Origin: an uncultured Phascolarctobacterium sp.
GTDB taxonomy: Bacteria; Bacillota; Negativicutes; Acidaminococcales; Acidaminococcaceae
Assembly: GCA_905207485.1 (NCBI GenBank)
Contig: CAJLLL010000008.1
Location: 1 to 43,883, forward strand
Direction of reading: 5' to 3'
DNA: 43,883 nt
The position numbers and the translations under genes are program-made. Shown here one piece after another: positions 31,658 to 40,260 of this stretch. Numbering within the stretch: the first letter of the stretch is position 1; each line of letters opens with the position of its first letter. A model generated the notes under the pieces. That model saw only the letters and a list, made by a program, of their open reading frames with translations, was not told the DNA's origin and searched no databases.

Positions 31658-32749
31658 TTAACGCACATCCTGTAAAAGCTGCAAGTATTTATCTTTTACA
31701 AGGTCCGGTTCAAAAATATTTTTTAAGTATTTAATTTGTTTTTTGCTGGTACGCGGCTGCTGCCCGGCCCAATATCCAAGCGTAAGCTGAATGAGCAAAC
31801 GGCAGCGTTTCTTATATTTATCGCTTTCAGCCTGCTCTCCATAGGCAAACCATTCTTGGTATAGTTCCATTTCGTCCTGCATGGTCTGCCTTGAGGCAGC
31901 AGCAATAAAATCACGCCATGTGCGCAGCAAAAGGCGTACAGAATCTATACGCAGTTTTTCGTCCGGCTGCTTTACGGCACGGCTTAACAGCAGCAGTGAC
32001 ATATTCTGTACCGGAGCATAGGTTTTGAAGGCTTTTTCTGCTCCGTCCCATGCTGCATACATTTGCATATGCATCATTACATATAACAGCAGGCTGCGCG
32101 TTAACGAAAAGCTGTTTTGTTTAAGCAAAAAGTAAAACAATCCGTTTAAAAGCTGGGCCGCAAGATCCTGCCAATAGCGCCTTGCTGCCTGCGCCGCCAG
32201 GCACGCCCATTCCCGCAGAAACGGCAGAAGTATATCTTCGCCAACAGCTTCGTTGCGGCACAAGCGCATGCTCATCCATTTAAGCATCGGCAGCACATCT
32301 GTATAACGGCGGTCTGCTGCAATAAACATCAACGCCGTCAAAATATTTACAAATGCTTCGGTATTTTCCTTAACATAACCGGTTTTGGCATAACGCACAG
32401 CCAGTTTGGAAACCGCCGCTGCAAAAATATCTTTATCGTGCGTGCGCGCCGCCATTACTGCCACAAAGTTCAGATTGCGCAAAAATACGCTTTCTGCCTC
32501 AGCATCACTTGCTGCAATATCAAGCGAACATACCGCAAGAAGGTTTAATGCTTTTATTGCGCTTCGGCGGCAATTCTGCTTTAACGCCAGGCAGGCAAGT
32601 AAACCAAGCGTTTCCATTTTAAACTGCAAATCATCAGGTTTATATTCCTGTAATTTTACAGCCGCTGTTTCAAAAGCATCTTCATCACCTGTACGCAGAG
32701 CCGCAATACATTCAGTTTTTAAATTTTCCAGTCCGTTATCGGCTGCCAT
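31658..32749 (-). CDS. Hypothetical alpha-helical protein
   Basis: 363 aa, not recognised. It has no signal peptide or transmembrane segments. The composition is rich in Leu, Ala and Arg with regularly spaced helical segments, suggesting an alpha-solenoid (TPR/HEAT-like) scaffold, although no repeat consensus is clear. A basic C-terminus follows (RTSKKQIKYLKN). ATG with AGAGG upstream, 14 bp after pyk, so it is cotranscribed with the Etf and pyruvate kinase genes. It is the last gene before the operon terminator. A role in energy metabolism is suggested only by position. Confidence 0.8.
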   Translation of the reverse strand: MAADNGLENLKTECIAALRTGDEDAFETAAVKLQEYKPDDLQFKMETLGLLACLALKQNCRRSAIKALNLLAVCSLDIAASDAEAESVFLRNLNFVAVMAARTHDKDIFAAAVSKLAVRYAKTGYVKENTEAFVNILTALMFIAADRRYTDVLPMLKWMSMRLCRNEAVGEDILLPFLREWACLAAQAARRYWQDLAAQLLNGLFYFLLKQNSFSLTRSLLLYVMMHMQMYAAWDGAEKAFKTYAPVQNMSLLLLSRAVKQPDEKLRIDSVRLLLRTWRDFIAAASRQTMQDEMELYQEWFAYGEQAESDKYKKRCRLLIQLTLGYWAGQQPRTSKKQIKYLKNIFEPDLVKDKYLQLLQDVR

Positions 32750-32763
32750 TCCAAAACCTCTGC

Positions 32764-34521
32764 TTACATAATATTACTGGTGCCTTCATACACAATGCCG
32801 CTTACAGTATCAACCGTAACGGTAGAACCGTCTTCCAGCGCCTGCATTGCACCGGCAGCGCCAACAATAGCGGGCACGCCGCAGCCAACGGCAACAATAG
32901 CCGCTGTAGAAGTAAGACCGCCTTCTTCGGCAATAATTGCACCGGCAGCCGCTGCATATTTGCCTGCTTCATCAGGCAGAACGCCAACAACAAGAATATC
33001 GCCGGCCTTAAATTTAGTTGTAAAATCTTCCGGTTTAGCACATTTGCGTACAATGCCAGTAATGGATTGCAAACCAATGCCAACACCGCTGACAAGTTTT
33101 TTGCTCATAGTTACTACCTTGATAAGATTGGTGGTACCGCTGCGGCCAACCGGCACGCCCGCGGTTACTATAACATTATCGCCGTCTTTGATATAACCGT
33201 GTTTTTTTACGCACGCCAGCGATTCTTCAATAAGTTCATCGGTATTTTCGCTCCAAGGTCCCAATACCGGGCATACACCCCAATAAAGCTGCATGCGCCT
33301 TACACTCTGGGGATGGCGCGATACACCGATAACACCGGCTTCCGGACGGTATTTGGCAAGCATCCTTGCCGTAAAGCCGGATTCGGTAACGCTTACAATG
33401 GCATCACTGGCAAGTTCATGGGCAATCTGCACTGTTGCATGGCTGATAGCTTCTGTAGAATGAATGCGTTCGCCAATGCCTTTATTTTTGAAAATTTTAG
33501 CATAATCAAGCGCAGTTTCAGTTTGTTCGGCAATTTTAGCCATTGTGCGCACTGCTTCAAGCGGATACTTGCCGGAAGCGGTTTCTCCACTTAACATAAT
33601 GGCATCAGTGCCGTCAAAAATAGCGTTGGCTATATCGCTTGCCTCTGCACGGGTAGCACGGTAGCTGTTAATCATGCTTTCAAGCATCTGCGTTGCGGTA
33701 ATAACAGGTTTGCCAGCCCTGTTGCAGCTGCGGATAATATCCTTCTGCACCAGCGGCACAACTTCTGCCGGTATTTCAACGCCCAAATCGCCGCGCGCTA
33801 CCATAACGCCATCAGAAACGGCAATGATTTCTTCAATGTTTTTTACGCCGGCATGATTTTCAATTTTGGAAATAATACCCATCTGCGAACCGCATTGTTC
33901 CAAAACTCTGCGGATTGCCAGAACATCGTCGGCTTTTTGCACAAACGATGCGGCAACATAATCCATGCCCAGTTCTGCCGCAAAGGTAATATCGCTGATA
34001 TCTTGCTCTGATAAAAACGGCAGTTTTAATTCTACGCCTGGGCAGGCAACACGTTTACGCGAACTGATTTCACCGCCGTGCACTACTTTTGTATAAATTT
34101 TGCCTTCCGCTGCATCTACGGCAGTTACTTCCAAAGCCAGCAGTCCGTCAGAAAGCAAAATAGCATTGCCCGGCTCCAGTTCATCCGGCAAACCGGCATA
34201 ATTAACATAGGATATTTCTGCCGTGCCTTCAATTTCTTTTGTGGTCAGCGTAAAACTGTCGCCTTCTTTTAAAATAACCTTACCCTCTTTAAAAATACCA
34301 AGGCGCATCTCAGGCCCCTTGGTATCGGCAATTAAGGCTATTGGTTTTTCAACTTCGGCGGCAGCTTTGCGTACCAGTTCAACGCGCTGCGCATGGTCTT
34401 CGTGGCTTCCGTGCGAAAAATTAAAACGTGCCAAATCCATGCCGCTGCGCATCATCTGGGCCAGTAAAGCAATATCATCGGTACTCGGCCCCATAGTACA
34501 AATAATTTTAGTTTTTTTCAT
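32764..34521 (-). CDS. pyk: Pyruvate kinase with C-terminal PEP-utiliser-like domain
   Basis: Converts PEP and ADP to pyruvate and ATP. 585 aa. The catalytic core (1-475) shows KIICTMGPSTDD, FNFSHGSHEDH (about 34-44), ADTKGPEMRLG and KIENHAGVKNIEEI (about 223-236). It also has the signature MVARGDLGVEIPAEVV and MLSGETASGKYP. Residues about 505-585 form the extra C-terminal domain found in Bacillus-type enzymes. In its GGLTS-x-AA motif the usual His is Thr539. ATG with GGAGG seven bases upstream. Cotranscribed with etfBA. Confidence 0.96.
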   Translation of the reverse strand: MKKTKIICTMGPSTDDIALLAQMMRSGMDLARFNFSHGSHEDHAQRVELVRKAAAEVEKPIALIADTKGPEMRLGIFKEGKVILKEGDSFTLTTKEIEGTAEISYVNYAGLPDELEPGNAILLSDGLLALEVTAVDAAEGKIYTKVVHGGEISSRKRVACPGVELKLPFLSEQDISDITFAAELGMDYVAASFVQKADDVLAIRRVLEQCGSQMGIISKIENHAGVKNIEEIIAVSDGVMVARGDLGVEIPAEVVPLVQKDIIRSCNRAGKPVITATQMLESMINSYRATRAEASDIANAIFDGTDAIMLSGETASGKYPLEAVRTMAKIAEQTETALDYAKIFKNKGIGERIHSTEAISHATVQIAHELASDAIVSVTESGFTARMLAKYRPEAGVIGVSRHPQSVRRMQLYWGVCPVLGPWSENTDELIEESLACVKKHGYIKDGDNVIVTAGVPVGRSGTTNLIKVVTMSKKLVSGVGIGLQSITGIVRKCAKPEDFTTKFKAGDILVVGVLPDEAGKYAAAAGAIIAEEGGLTSTAAIVAVGCGVPAIVGAAGAMQALEDGSTVTVDTVSGIVYEGTSNIM

Positions 34522-34533
34522 AATAACCTCCGC

Positions 34534-34737
34534 TCAAGCGCGAAAACGGTTCTCGCAAAGCACCTCATAAGCATCTTCTGCTTCGGAGTATGGGACGCTT
34601 ATTTCGTAAGCGCCCCCCTGTCCACCTTTTTTGGCTCCAGAGACATTCATTTGAATCAAAAAGCCGTTGTTTGTAAGCAGTTCTTTTATTTCCTGCGCGT
34701 TCTCTTTAGTCTGCGCAATATAAACTACTTTCCACAC
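34534..34737 (-). CDS. Small DUF2007-like protein
   Basis: 67 aa from a GTG start that has GGAGG ten bases upstream. The longer in-frame extension runs into etfA and is rejected. The pattern MWKVVYIAQTKENAQEIKEL followed by LLTNNGFLIQM and a closing EISVPYSEAEDAYEVL resembles DUF2007 'signal transducing' domains (a ferredoxin-like alpha/beta fold). Their function is unknown. It lies between etfA and pyk and is evidently cotranscribed. Confidence 0.7.
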   Translation of the reverse strand: MWKVVYIAQTKENAQEIKELLTNNGFLIQMNVSGAKKGGQGGAYEISVPYSEAEDAYEVLCENRFRA

Positions 34738-34753
34738 AAATATTAAACCTCCG

Positions 34754-35950
34754 TTATGCCTCTTTAAAAGCTTTAATTTTGGCAATAAGTTTAGGCAGGA
34801 TTTCTTTGGCGTCGCCAACAATACCGTACTGCGCAACTTTAAAGATAGGCGCATTGGCATCTTTGTTAACGGCAATAATAACATCAGAGGAACTCATACC
34901 GGCCAAATGCTGGATAGCGCCGGAAATGCCGAATGCAAAGTATACTTTAGGAGTTACGGTTTTGCCGCTCTGGCCTACCTGATGCGCATGGTCAACCCAG
35001 CCTTCGTCAACAACTGCACGGGAACCGCCTACAGTACCGTTTTCAAACAGTGCTGCCAGTTCTTCAAGCATTTTGAAGTTATCGCAGCAGCCAAGGCCGC
35101 GGCCGCCGGAGCATACAACCTCAGCATCTTCTATTTTAATGCTGCCTGCTTCGGTAAGAGCCTCTTTGCGGACAATCGTTACTTTGCTTTCCACTTTATT
35201 TTTAACTTCATAATCAATTACTTCGCCGGTTCTGGAAGCATCTGCTTCTTTGGCTTTAAATACTTTCGGGCGTACAGTACCCATCTGCGGACGGTGTTCA
35301 TCGCAAACAATGGTTGCCAGAATGTTGCCGCCAAGAGCCGGGCGAGTCCATTCAACAAGTTCGCCTGCCATATCAAGGCCAGTGCAGTCTGCGCAAAGGC
35401 CGGTTTTTAAACGTGCAGCAATGCGAGGTGCAAGGTCGCGTCCGTCTACAGTTGCGCCAAACATAACTGCGCTCGGTTTATAGGTTTCTGCCAGTTCGCA
35501 AAAAGCATTTGTATAAAGGTCGGTATTATATTCAGCGTATTCAGCACCTGTAACAGCATAAACAACATCAGCGCCGGCAGCAAAAAGTTTTGCAGGAACA
35601 TCGCCTTTTTCCGCACCAACCAATACAGCACAGCAGCGCTGGCCGCATTTAGCGGCAAGTTCTGCGGTTACGCCCAAAAGTTCATAGGTTACGCCTACAG
35701 GTTCGCCGTTTTCCAGTTCAACCATTACCCACAAATCTTTGCCTTCGCTGTTTGCAGCTTCTTTCTTTTCTTCGGCTTTGCCAAGGCTGATTGCGCCAAC
35801 AGGGCATTCACCCACGCAAGCGCCGCAGGAAATGCAGGTATCTTCGTTAACGGATGCTTTACCGTCCTCCATGGAAAGCGCGCCTGCCGGGCAGGTTGCC
35901 ACACAGGATTCGCAGCCGATGCACTGTTCTTTATCTATAATAATTGCCAT
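34754..35950 (-). CDS. etfA: Electron transfer flavoprotein alpha subunit fused to a 2[4Fe-4S] ferredoxin domain
   Basis: 398 aa. Residues 1-60 are a ferredoxin module with CIGCESCVATCP (9-20) and CISCGACVGECP (39-50). The rest is EtfA, with the C-terminal FAD-binding domain showing GSRAVVDEGW, QVGQSGKTV and GISGAIQHLAGM (about 300-350). EtfAs with this extension are known from electron-bifurcating or confurcating complexes such as CarCDE and lactate dehydrogenase-Etf. Partner acyl-CoA or lactate dehydrogenase is not in the window. ATG with GAGGTG eight bases upstream, 12 bp after etfB. Confidence 0.94.
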   Translation of the reverse strand: MAIIIDKEQCIGCESCVATCPAGALSMEDGKASVNEDTCISCGACVGECPVGAISLGKAEEKKEAANSEGKDLWVMVELENGEPVGVTYELLGVTAELAAKCGQRCCAVLVGAEKGDVPAKLFAAGADVVYAVTGAEYAEYNTDLYTNAFCELAETYKPSAVMFGATVDGRDLAPRIAARLKTGLCADCTGLDMAGELVEWTRPALGGNILATIVCDEHRPQMGTVRPKVFKAKEADASRTGEVIDYEVKNKVESKVTIVRKEALTEAGSIKIEDAEVVCSGGRGLGCCDNFKMLEELAALFENGTVGGSRAVVDEGWVDHAHQVGQSGKTVTPKVYFAFGISGAIQHLAGMSSSDVIIAVNKDANAPIFKVAQYGIVGDAKEILPKLIAKIKAFKEA

Positions 35951-35961
35951 GTTTTTTCACC

Positions 35962-36756
35962 TCAACGAGTAATAATATTTGCCTGAACAAGTTTTTCCAA
36001 CAGCATATCTACTGCCTTATCCGCATCTTCTTCGGTAATGATTTCGCTTTCAACCTGCGGTACAGGAGGAGTAAATACTTTTTTAACTTTAGTTGGAGAG
36101 CCGGACAGGCCAATCATGGTAGTGTCAATGCCGAGTTCAGCAGCGGTTTTTACGGGAATAACTGCTTTTCTGGCTTTCATTTTGCCTTTAATGCTTGCAA
36201 AACGCGGTTCTTTTTCTGCTCTGGTTACGGTTACAAGCGCAGGCATTTCTACAGCAAGGGTCTGGCTGCTGCTTTCGTTCTCACGTTCAACCAAAACTTT
36301 GCCGCCGTCTACAGTTACTTTTAATGCTCCGGTAACCTGAGGAATGCCAAGATGTTCTGCCATTTCAGGGCCAACCTGGGCGGTATCGCCGTCAACTGCC
36401 TGTTTGCCGCACAACACAAGGTCTACATCGCCAAGGCTTTTTACAACGCCGGCAAGTGCAAAGCTGGTTGCCAGTGTATCGCTGCCTGCCAGGGCACGGT
36501 CGCTTACCAGAACTGCATCATCTGCGCCCATGGAAATAGCTTCTTTCAAAATTTCTTCAGCCTGCGGAGGCCCCATTGATACAACCGTAACTTTAGCGCC
36601 TGCGGCATCTTTTAAAATAAGAGCCGTTTCCAAAGCCTGACGGTCAAACGGGTTCATGATATTCTGCACTCCGTCCCTGATAAGGGTGTTGGTTTCCGGA
36701 TTCAGCTTTACTTCGGAAGTATCCGGAACCTGTTTAAGACATACTACGATATTCAT
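35962..36756 (-). CDS. etfB: Electron transfer flavoprotein beta subunit
   Basis: 264 aa. MNIVVCLKQVPDTSEVKLNP at the N-terminus, NPFDRQALETAL (about 35-46), VLVSDRALAGSDTLATS, and CGKQAVDGDTAQVGPEMAEHLGIP (about 116-139), the Etf-beta signature that helps bind the bifurcating flavin or AMP. It forms the heterodimer with the adjacent EtfA. ATG with GGGAGG six bases upstream; leads the etfBA-pyk operon with its own promoter. Confidence 0.96.
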   Translation of the reverse strand: MNIVVCLKQVPDTSEVKLNPETNTLIRDGVQNIMNPFDRQALETALILKDAAGAKVTVVSMGPPQAEEILKEAISMGADDAVLVSDRALAGSDTLATSFALAGVVKSLGDVDLVLCGKQAVDGDTAQVGPEMAEHLGIPQVTGALKVTVDGGKVLVERENESSSQTLAVEMPALVTVTRAEKEPRFASIKGKMKARKAVIPVKTAAELGIDTTMIGLSGSPTKVKKVFTPPVPQVESEIITEEDADKAVDMLLEKLVQANIITR

Positions 36757-36798
36757 AAGTGACCTCCCAGAATAATTATCATATTATATATACATATT

Positions 36799-36827
36799 AT
36801 TTTACAGTGTTTAACGCCTGCTTGCAA
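36799..36827 (-). promoter_or_regulatory. Promoter of the etfBA-pyk operon
   Basis: Minus strand: -35 TTGCAA (36827-36822), 17-bp spacer, -10 TAAAAT (36804-36799), in the gap after dnaE. A second TATAAT (36785-36790 region) lacks a -35. Confidence 0.6.
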
Positions 36828-36838
36828 GCCTTAAGTTT

Positions 36839-39800
36839 TTATTGCAGGCAGTCCGGCCCCAGTAACTCGGTAATTTCTTTGTAAAAACCGCTGTTGCCGG
36901 CGTCAATCCAAAAGCAACGGTCTGTTTTAATGGTTTTGCCGCTTGATAGCAAATGTAGATACAGCGGCGTACTGCCGTGATACATGGCAAAAATGCGGCG
37001 CATTTCTTTCTGTACCGCGCCCGTTTCTTTATCGCGCGCAATTTTTAAATGTATATCCGCACCAGTTTCGTTAAGCTGCCGGATAGACATTGCCTGCAAG
37101 GATGTACTGCGTTCGTCTACTTTTAAGCGCCCTTCAACGGCAATTACATTTTCCTGAAATAACAGCCGTGAAAAATCATGGTACTGGCGTGTAAATACAA
37201 CAACTTCCAGCCTGCCGCTGAAATCTTCCAAAGTTAAAACAGCCATCGTATCGCCGCGTTTGGTTGTGCGCAGGCGGATACCGCTTATAAGCCCGGCAAC
37301 GGAAAAGGTTCTGTCGTTGCTTTCTTCGCCAGCTTCCGTAAGTTTATACAGCGGCGTGTAACGTTCAAGCACGCGCGAATAACTGTCAAGAGGATGCCCG
37401 GTTACATAAAAACCTACAATTTTCCTTTCGTTTTCCAGCAGTAATTTTTTGGGCATTTCATCAAGCTGCGGCAATTTAATATCCTGCACTTCTTCAAACA
37501 TATCATCGCCGAATAGACCAAGCTGCCCACTGGCAGAATCTTTTTGGTAAGCGCTGCCCAAATCCGCAGCCTGTTCATAAACTGCTATAAGCTGTGAGCG
37601 TTTGGCACCAAAAGAATCCATAGCGCCGCAATAAATAAGGTTTTCAATTACACGTTTGTTAATAAGCCTTGAAGGCACGCGGCGGCAAAAATCAAGTATG
37701 GAAGTAAAACGTCCGCCACTTTCGCGTGCTTTAATAATGGCATCAATGGCCTGTTCGCCTACGCTTTTAATCCCTGCCATGCCAAAGCGTATTGCATTGC
37801 CTTTTACCGGCGAAAACTCTTTGCCGCTTTCATTAACATCAGGCGGCAGAATTTTTATGCCCATGCGCTTGGTAACGCCCAAATACCAGCTCAATTTATC
37901 GTTATCGTTCATAACGCTGCACAAAAAGGCTGCCATAAACTGTGTAGGCCAATGCTGTTTTAAATATGCAGTCTGGTAAGCAACCAGCGCATAAGCTGCT
38001 GAATGCGATTTATTAAATCCATAACCTGCGAAGTGCTGCAAGAGTGCAAAAATCTGCGAACTTGTAGCTTCATCTATACCATGGTTTGCTTTAGCGCCGT
38101 CAATAAATTTCTGCTTCATGGAATCAAGCTCTTTGGCTTTCTTTTTGCCCATGGCACGGCGCAAAATATCTGCCTGACCAAGCGTAAAACCGGCAAGTAC
38201 AGAGGTTATCTGCATAACCTGTTCCTGGTATAAAATTACGCCGAAAGTATCTTTTAAAACAGGCTCAAGCAGAGGGTGCAAAATATCTGCCGTGCGCTTG
38301 CCGTGCTTGCCTTCAATAAAATCTTCTACCATGCCGGTACCGAGCGGACCGGGGCGGTATAATGCAACCAAAGGTATCAAGTCGCTGAATTTTTCCGGCG
38401 CCAAATCCATAACCAGTTTTGTCATGCCGTCCGATTCAAGCTGGAATACGCCCTGCGTATCGCCTCGCCTCAGCATGGCGCAGGTTGCATCATCATCAAG
38501 AGGTATATTTTCAATATCTACTTTTTCACCGGTTGTTTCTCGAATATAACGAATTGCGTCACCAATAACAGTCAAAGTGCGCAGCCCCAAAAGGTCCATT
38601 TTTAAAAGGCCCAGGTTTTCTACTTTATCTTTATCATATTGGGTAATAACCAAACCTTCGTTTGATAACTGCAAAGGTACGCAATCAATTAAATCACGCG
38701 GGGTAATAACAACGCCTGCGGCATGAGTACCGCTGTTACGCGGCATGCCTTCAACTTTTTTGGCAATATCAATTAAGCGGCGTACTTTTTCATCACTGTC
38801 ATAAAGCGCTTTAAAATCATTGCTTGTTTCAAGTGCTTTTTCCAAGGTAATGCCAAGTTCGCGCGGTATCATTTTGGCAACATTATCTACAAACCCGTAA
38901 GTATAATCCAGCGCACGCCCTACATCACGCACTGCGGCACGCGCCTGCAATGTGCCGAAGGTAATTATCTGCGCCACGCGTTCTTTGCCATAACGCCTGA
39001 TAATATAATCCAATACACGCCCGCGGTTAACATAACAAAAATCAGTATCAATATCCGGCATGCTTACACGTTCCGGATTCAAAAAACGTTCAAAAAGCAA
39101 GTCATATTTCAGCGGATCAATATTAGTAATTCCCAACAAGTATGCAACTATGCTGCCTGCTGCACTGCCACGTCCGGGTCCGACCGGAATATCGTTTTGG
39201 CGGCTGTAATTTATAAAATCCCATACAATTAAAAAGTAGCAGCTATAGCCCATGCGGTCTATAATGCCAAGTTCATAATCGAGCCGCTGCATAACCTTTT
39301 CATCGGCATCCGGATATCGTGAAGGCAGGCCCTGCATGCACAAACTGCGCAAATATTCTGTTGCATTAGCATATTCTGGCGGTATCGGAAACTCCGGCAG
39401 CAAAAGATGCCCAAATTCCAGTTCTACATTGCAGCGTTCAGCAATTTTTACCGTATTTTCCAATGCTTCAGGGCAATCACTAAAACGCTCTGCCATTTCA
39501 TCATAGCTTTTTAAATAAAACTGGTCATTGGCAAACTTCATGCGTTTGGGGTCATCAACCGTGCTGGCAGTCTGTATGCACAGCAAAACGTCCTGCGCTT
39601 CCGCATCTTCACGTTCTACATAATGCAAATCGTTGGTAGCAACAAGGCCTACACCGAATTTTTGCGCCATACGCTTAAGCTCACGGTTTACTATGCGTTC
39701 CTCATCAAGCCCATGGTCCTGTATTTCAAAAAAGTAATTTTCCTTGCCGAAAATATCAATGTATTCCTGCGCAGCGCGTTCTGCACCGTCAATGTCACGC

Positions 39801-40240
39801 TGCAAAATTTTTACCGGTACTTCACCGGCAACACAGGCGCTGAGGCAAATCAGCCCTTCGCTGTATTTGCGCAGAATATCCTTATCTATGCGCGGTTTAT
39901 AATAAAAACCTTCCAAATGAGCCAGCGATACAAGTTTCATTAAATTATGATAACCTGTATTATTTTCCGCAAGCAAAATCAAATGAAAAATACCGCCGCG
40001 CTGGCTGCGGTCAAACCTTGATTGCGTTATGTAAACCTCACAGCCTATTAGCGGCTTAACGCCTATTTTGAGTGCCTGCTGATAAAAATCAACTACGCCG
40101 TACATAACGCCGTGGTCAGTAATGGCAATGCTGTCCATGCCAAGTTCTTTAGCTCGTTTCAGCAGCAAATCTATCTTAGATGCGCCGTCCAAAAGGCTGT
40201 ACTGTGTATGTACATGCAAATGGGTAAACTTTCCAGACAT
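36839..40240 (-). CDS. dnaE: DNA polymerase III alpha subunit, DnaE type
   Basis: 1133 aa, the second C-family polymerase in the window. N-terminal PHP domain with HLHVHTQYSLLDGASK (about 7-22) and ITDHGVMYG. Polymerase core with GPGRGSAAGSIVAYLLGI and catalytic PDIDTDFCYVNRGRV (about 395-409). Then a helix-hairpin-helix region, and a C-terminal OB fold (about 975-1060: FSVAGLISGIR...VLTLEDFSGRLEVVVF). In PolC-containing Firmicutes DnaE usually extends primers before hand-off to PolC and takes part in lagging-strand or repair synthesis. ATG with AAGGAG seven bases upstream. Preceded by the symporter gene with a 20-bp gap. Confidence 0.96.
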   Translation of the reverse strand: MSGKFTHLHVHTQYSLLDGASKIDLLLKRAKELGMDSIAITDHGVMYGVVDFYQQALKIGVKPLIGCEVYITQSRFDRSQRGGIFHLILLAENNTGYHNLMKLVSLAHLEGFYYKPRIDKDILRKYSEGLICLSACVAGEVPVKILQRDIDGAERAAQEYIDIFGKENYFFEIQDHGLDEERIVNRELKRMAQKFGVGLVATNDLHYVEREDAEAQDVLLCIQTASTVDDPKRMKFANDQFYLKSYDEMAERFSDCPEALENTVKIAERCNVELEFGHLLLPEFPIPPEYANATEYLRSLCMQGLPSRYPDADEKVMQRLDYELGIIDRMGYSCYFLIVWDFINYSRQNDIPVGPGRGSAAGSIVAYLLGITNIDPLKYDLLFERFLNPERVSMPDIDTDFCYVNRGRVLDYIIRRYGKERVAQIITFGTLQARAAVRDVGRALDYTYGFVDNVAKMIPRELGITLEKALETSNDFKALYDSDEKVRRLIDIAKKVEGMPRNSGTHAAGVVITPRDLIDCVPLQLSNEGLVITQYDKDKVENLGLLKMDLLGLRTLTVIGDAIRYIRETTGEKVDIENIPLDDDATCAMLRRGDTQGVFQLESDGMTKLVMDLAPEKFSDLIPLVALYRPGPLGTGMVEDFIEGKHGKRTADILHPLLEPVLKDTFGVILYQEQVMQITSVLAGFTLGQADILRRAMGKKKAKELDSMKQKFIDGAKANHGIDEATSSQIFALLQHFAGYGFNKSHSAAYALVAYQTAYLKQHWPTQFMAAFLCSVMNDNDKLSWYLGVTKRMGIKILPPDVNESGKEFSPVKGNAIRFGMAGIKSVGEQAIDAIIKARESGGRFTSILDFCRRVPSRLINKRVIENLIYCGAMDSFGAKRSQLIAVYEQAADLGSAYQKDSASGQLGLFGDDMFEEVQDIKLPQLDEMPKKLLLENERKIVGFYVTGHPLDSYSRVLERYTPLYKLTEAGEESNDRTFSVAGLISGIRLRTTKRGDTMAVLTLEDFSGRLEVVVFTRQYHDFSRLLFQENVIAVEGRLKVDERSTSLQAMSIRQLNETGADIHLKIARDKETGAVQKEMRRIFAMYHGSTPLYLHLLSSGKTIKTDRCFWIDAGNSGFYKEITELLGPDCLQ

Positions 40241-40260
40241 ATACTTCTCCTTTAAAAAAG

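Noticed and set aside
34738..34884. N-terminal extension of the DUF2007-like gene into etfA
   Set aside because: The extra residues are the out-of-frame reading of etfA. The GTG start with GGAGG explains the gene better.
36829..36853. A 14-bp sequence (TGCCTGCAATAAAA on the minus strand) shared by the dnaE end and the rpsB promoter
   Set aside because: A match of this length is expected by chance in a window of this size, and the two contexts differ.
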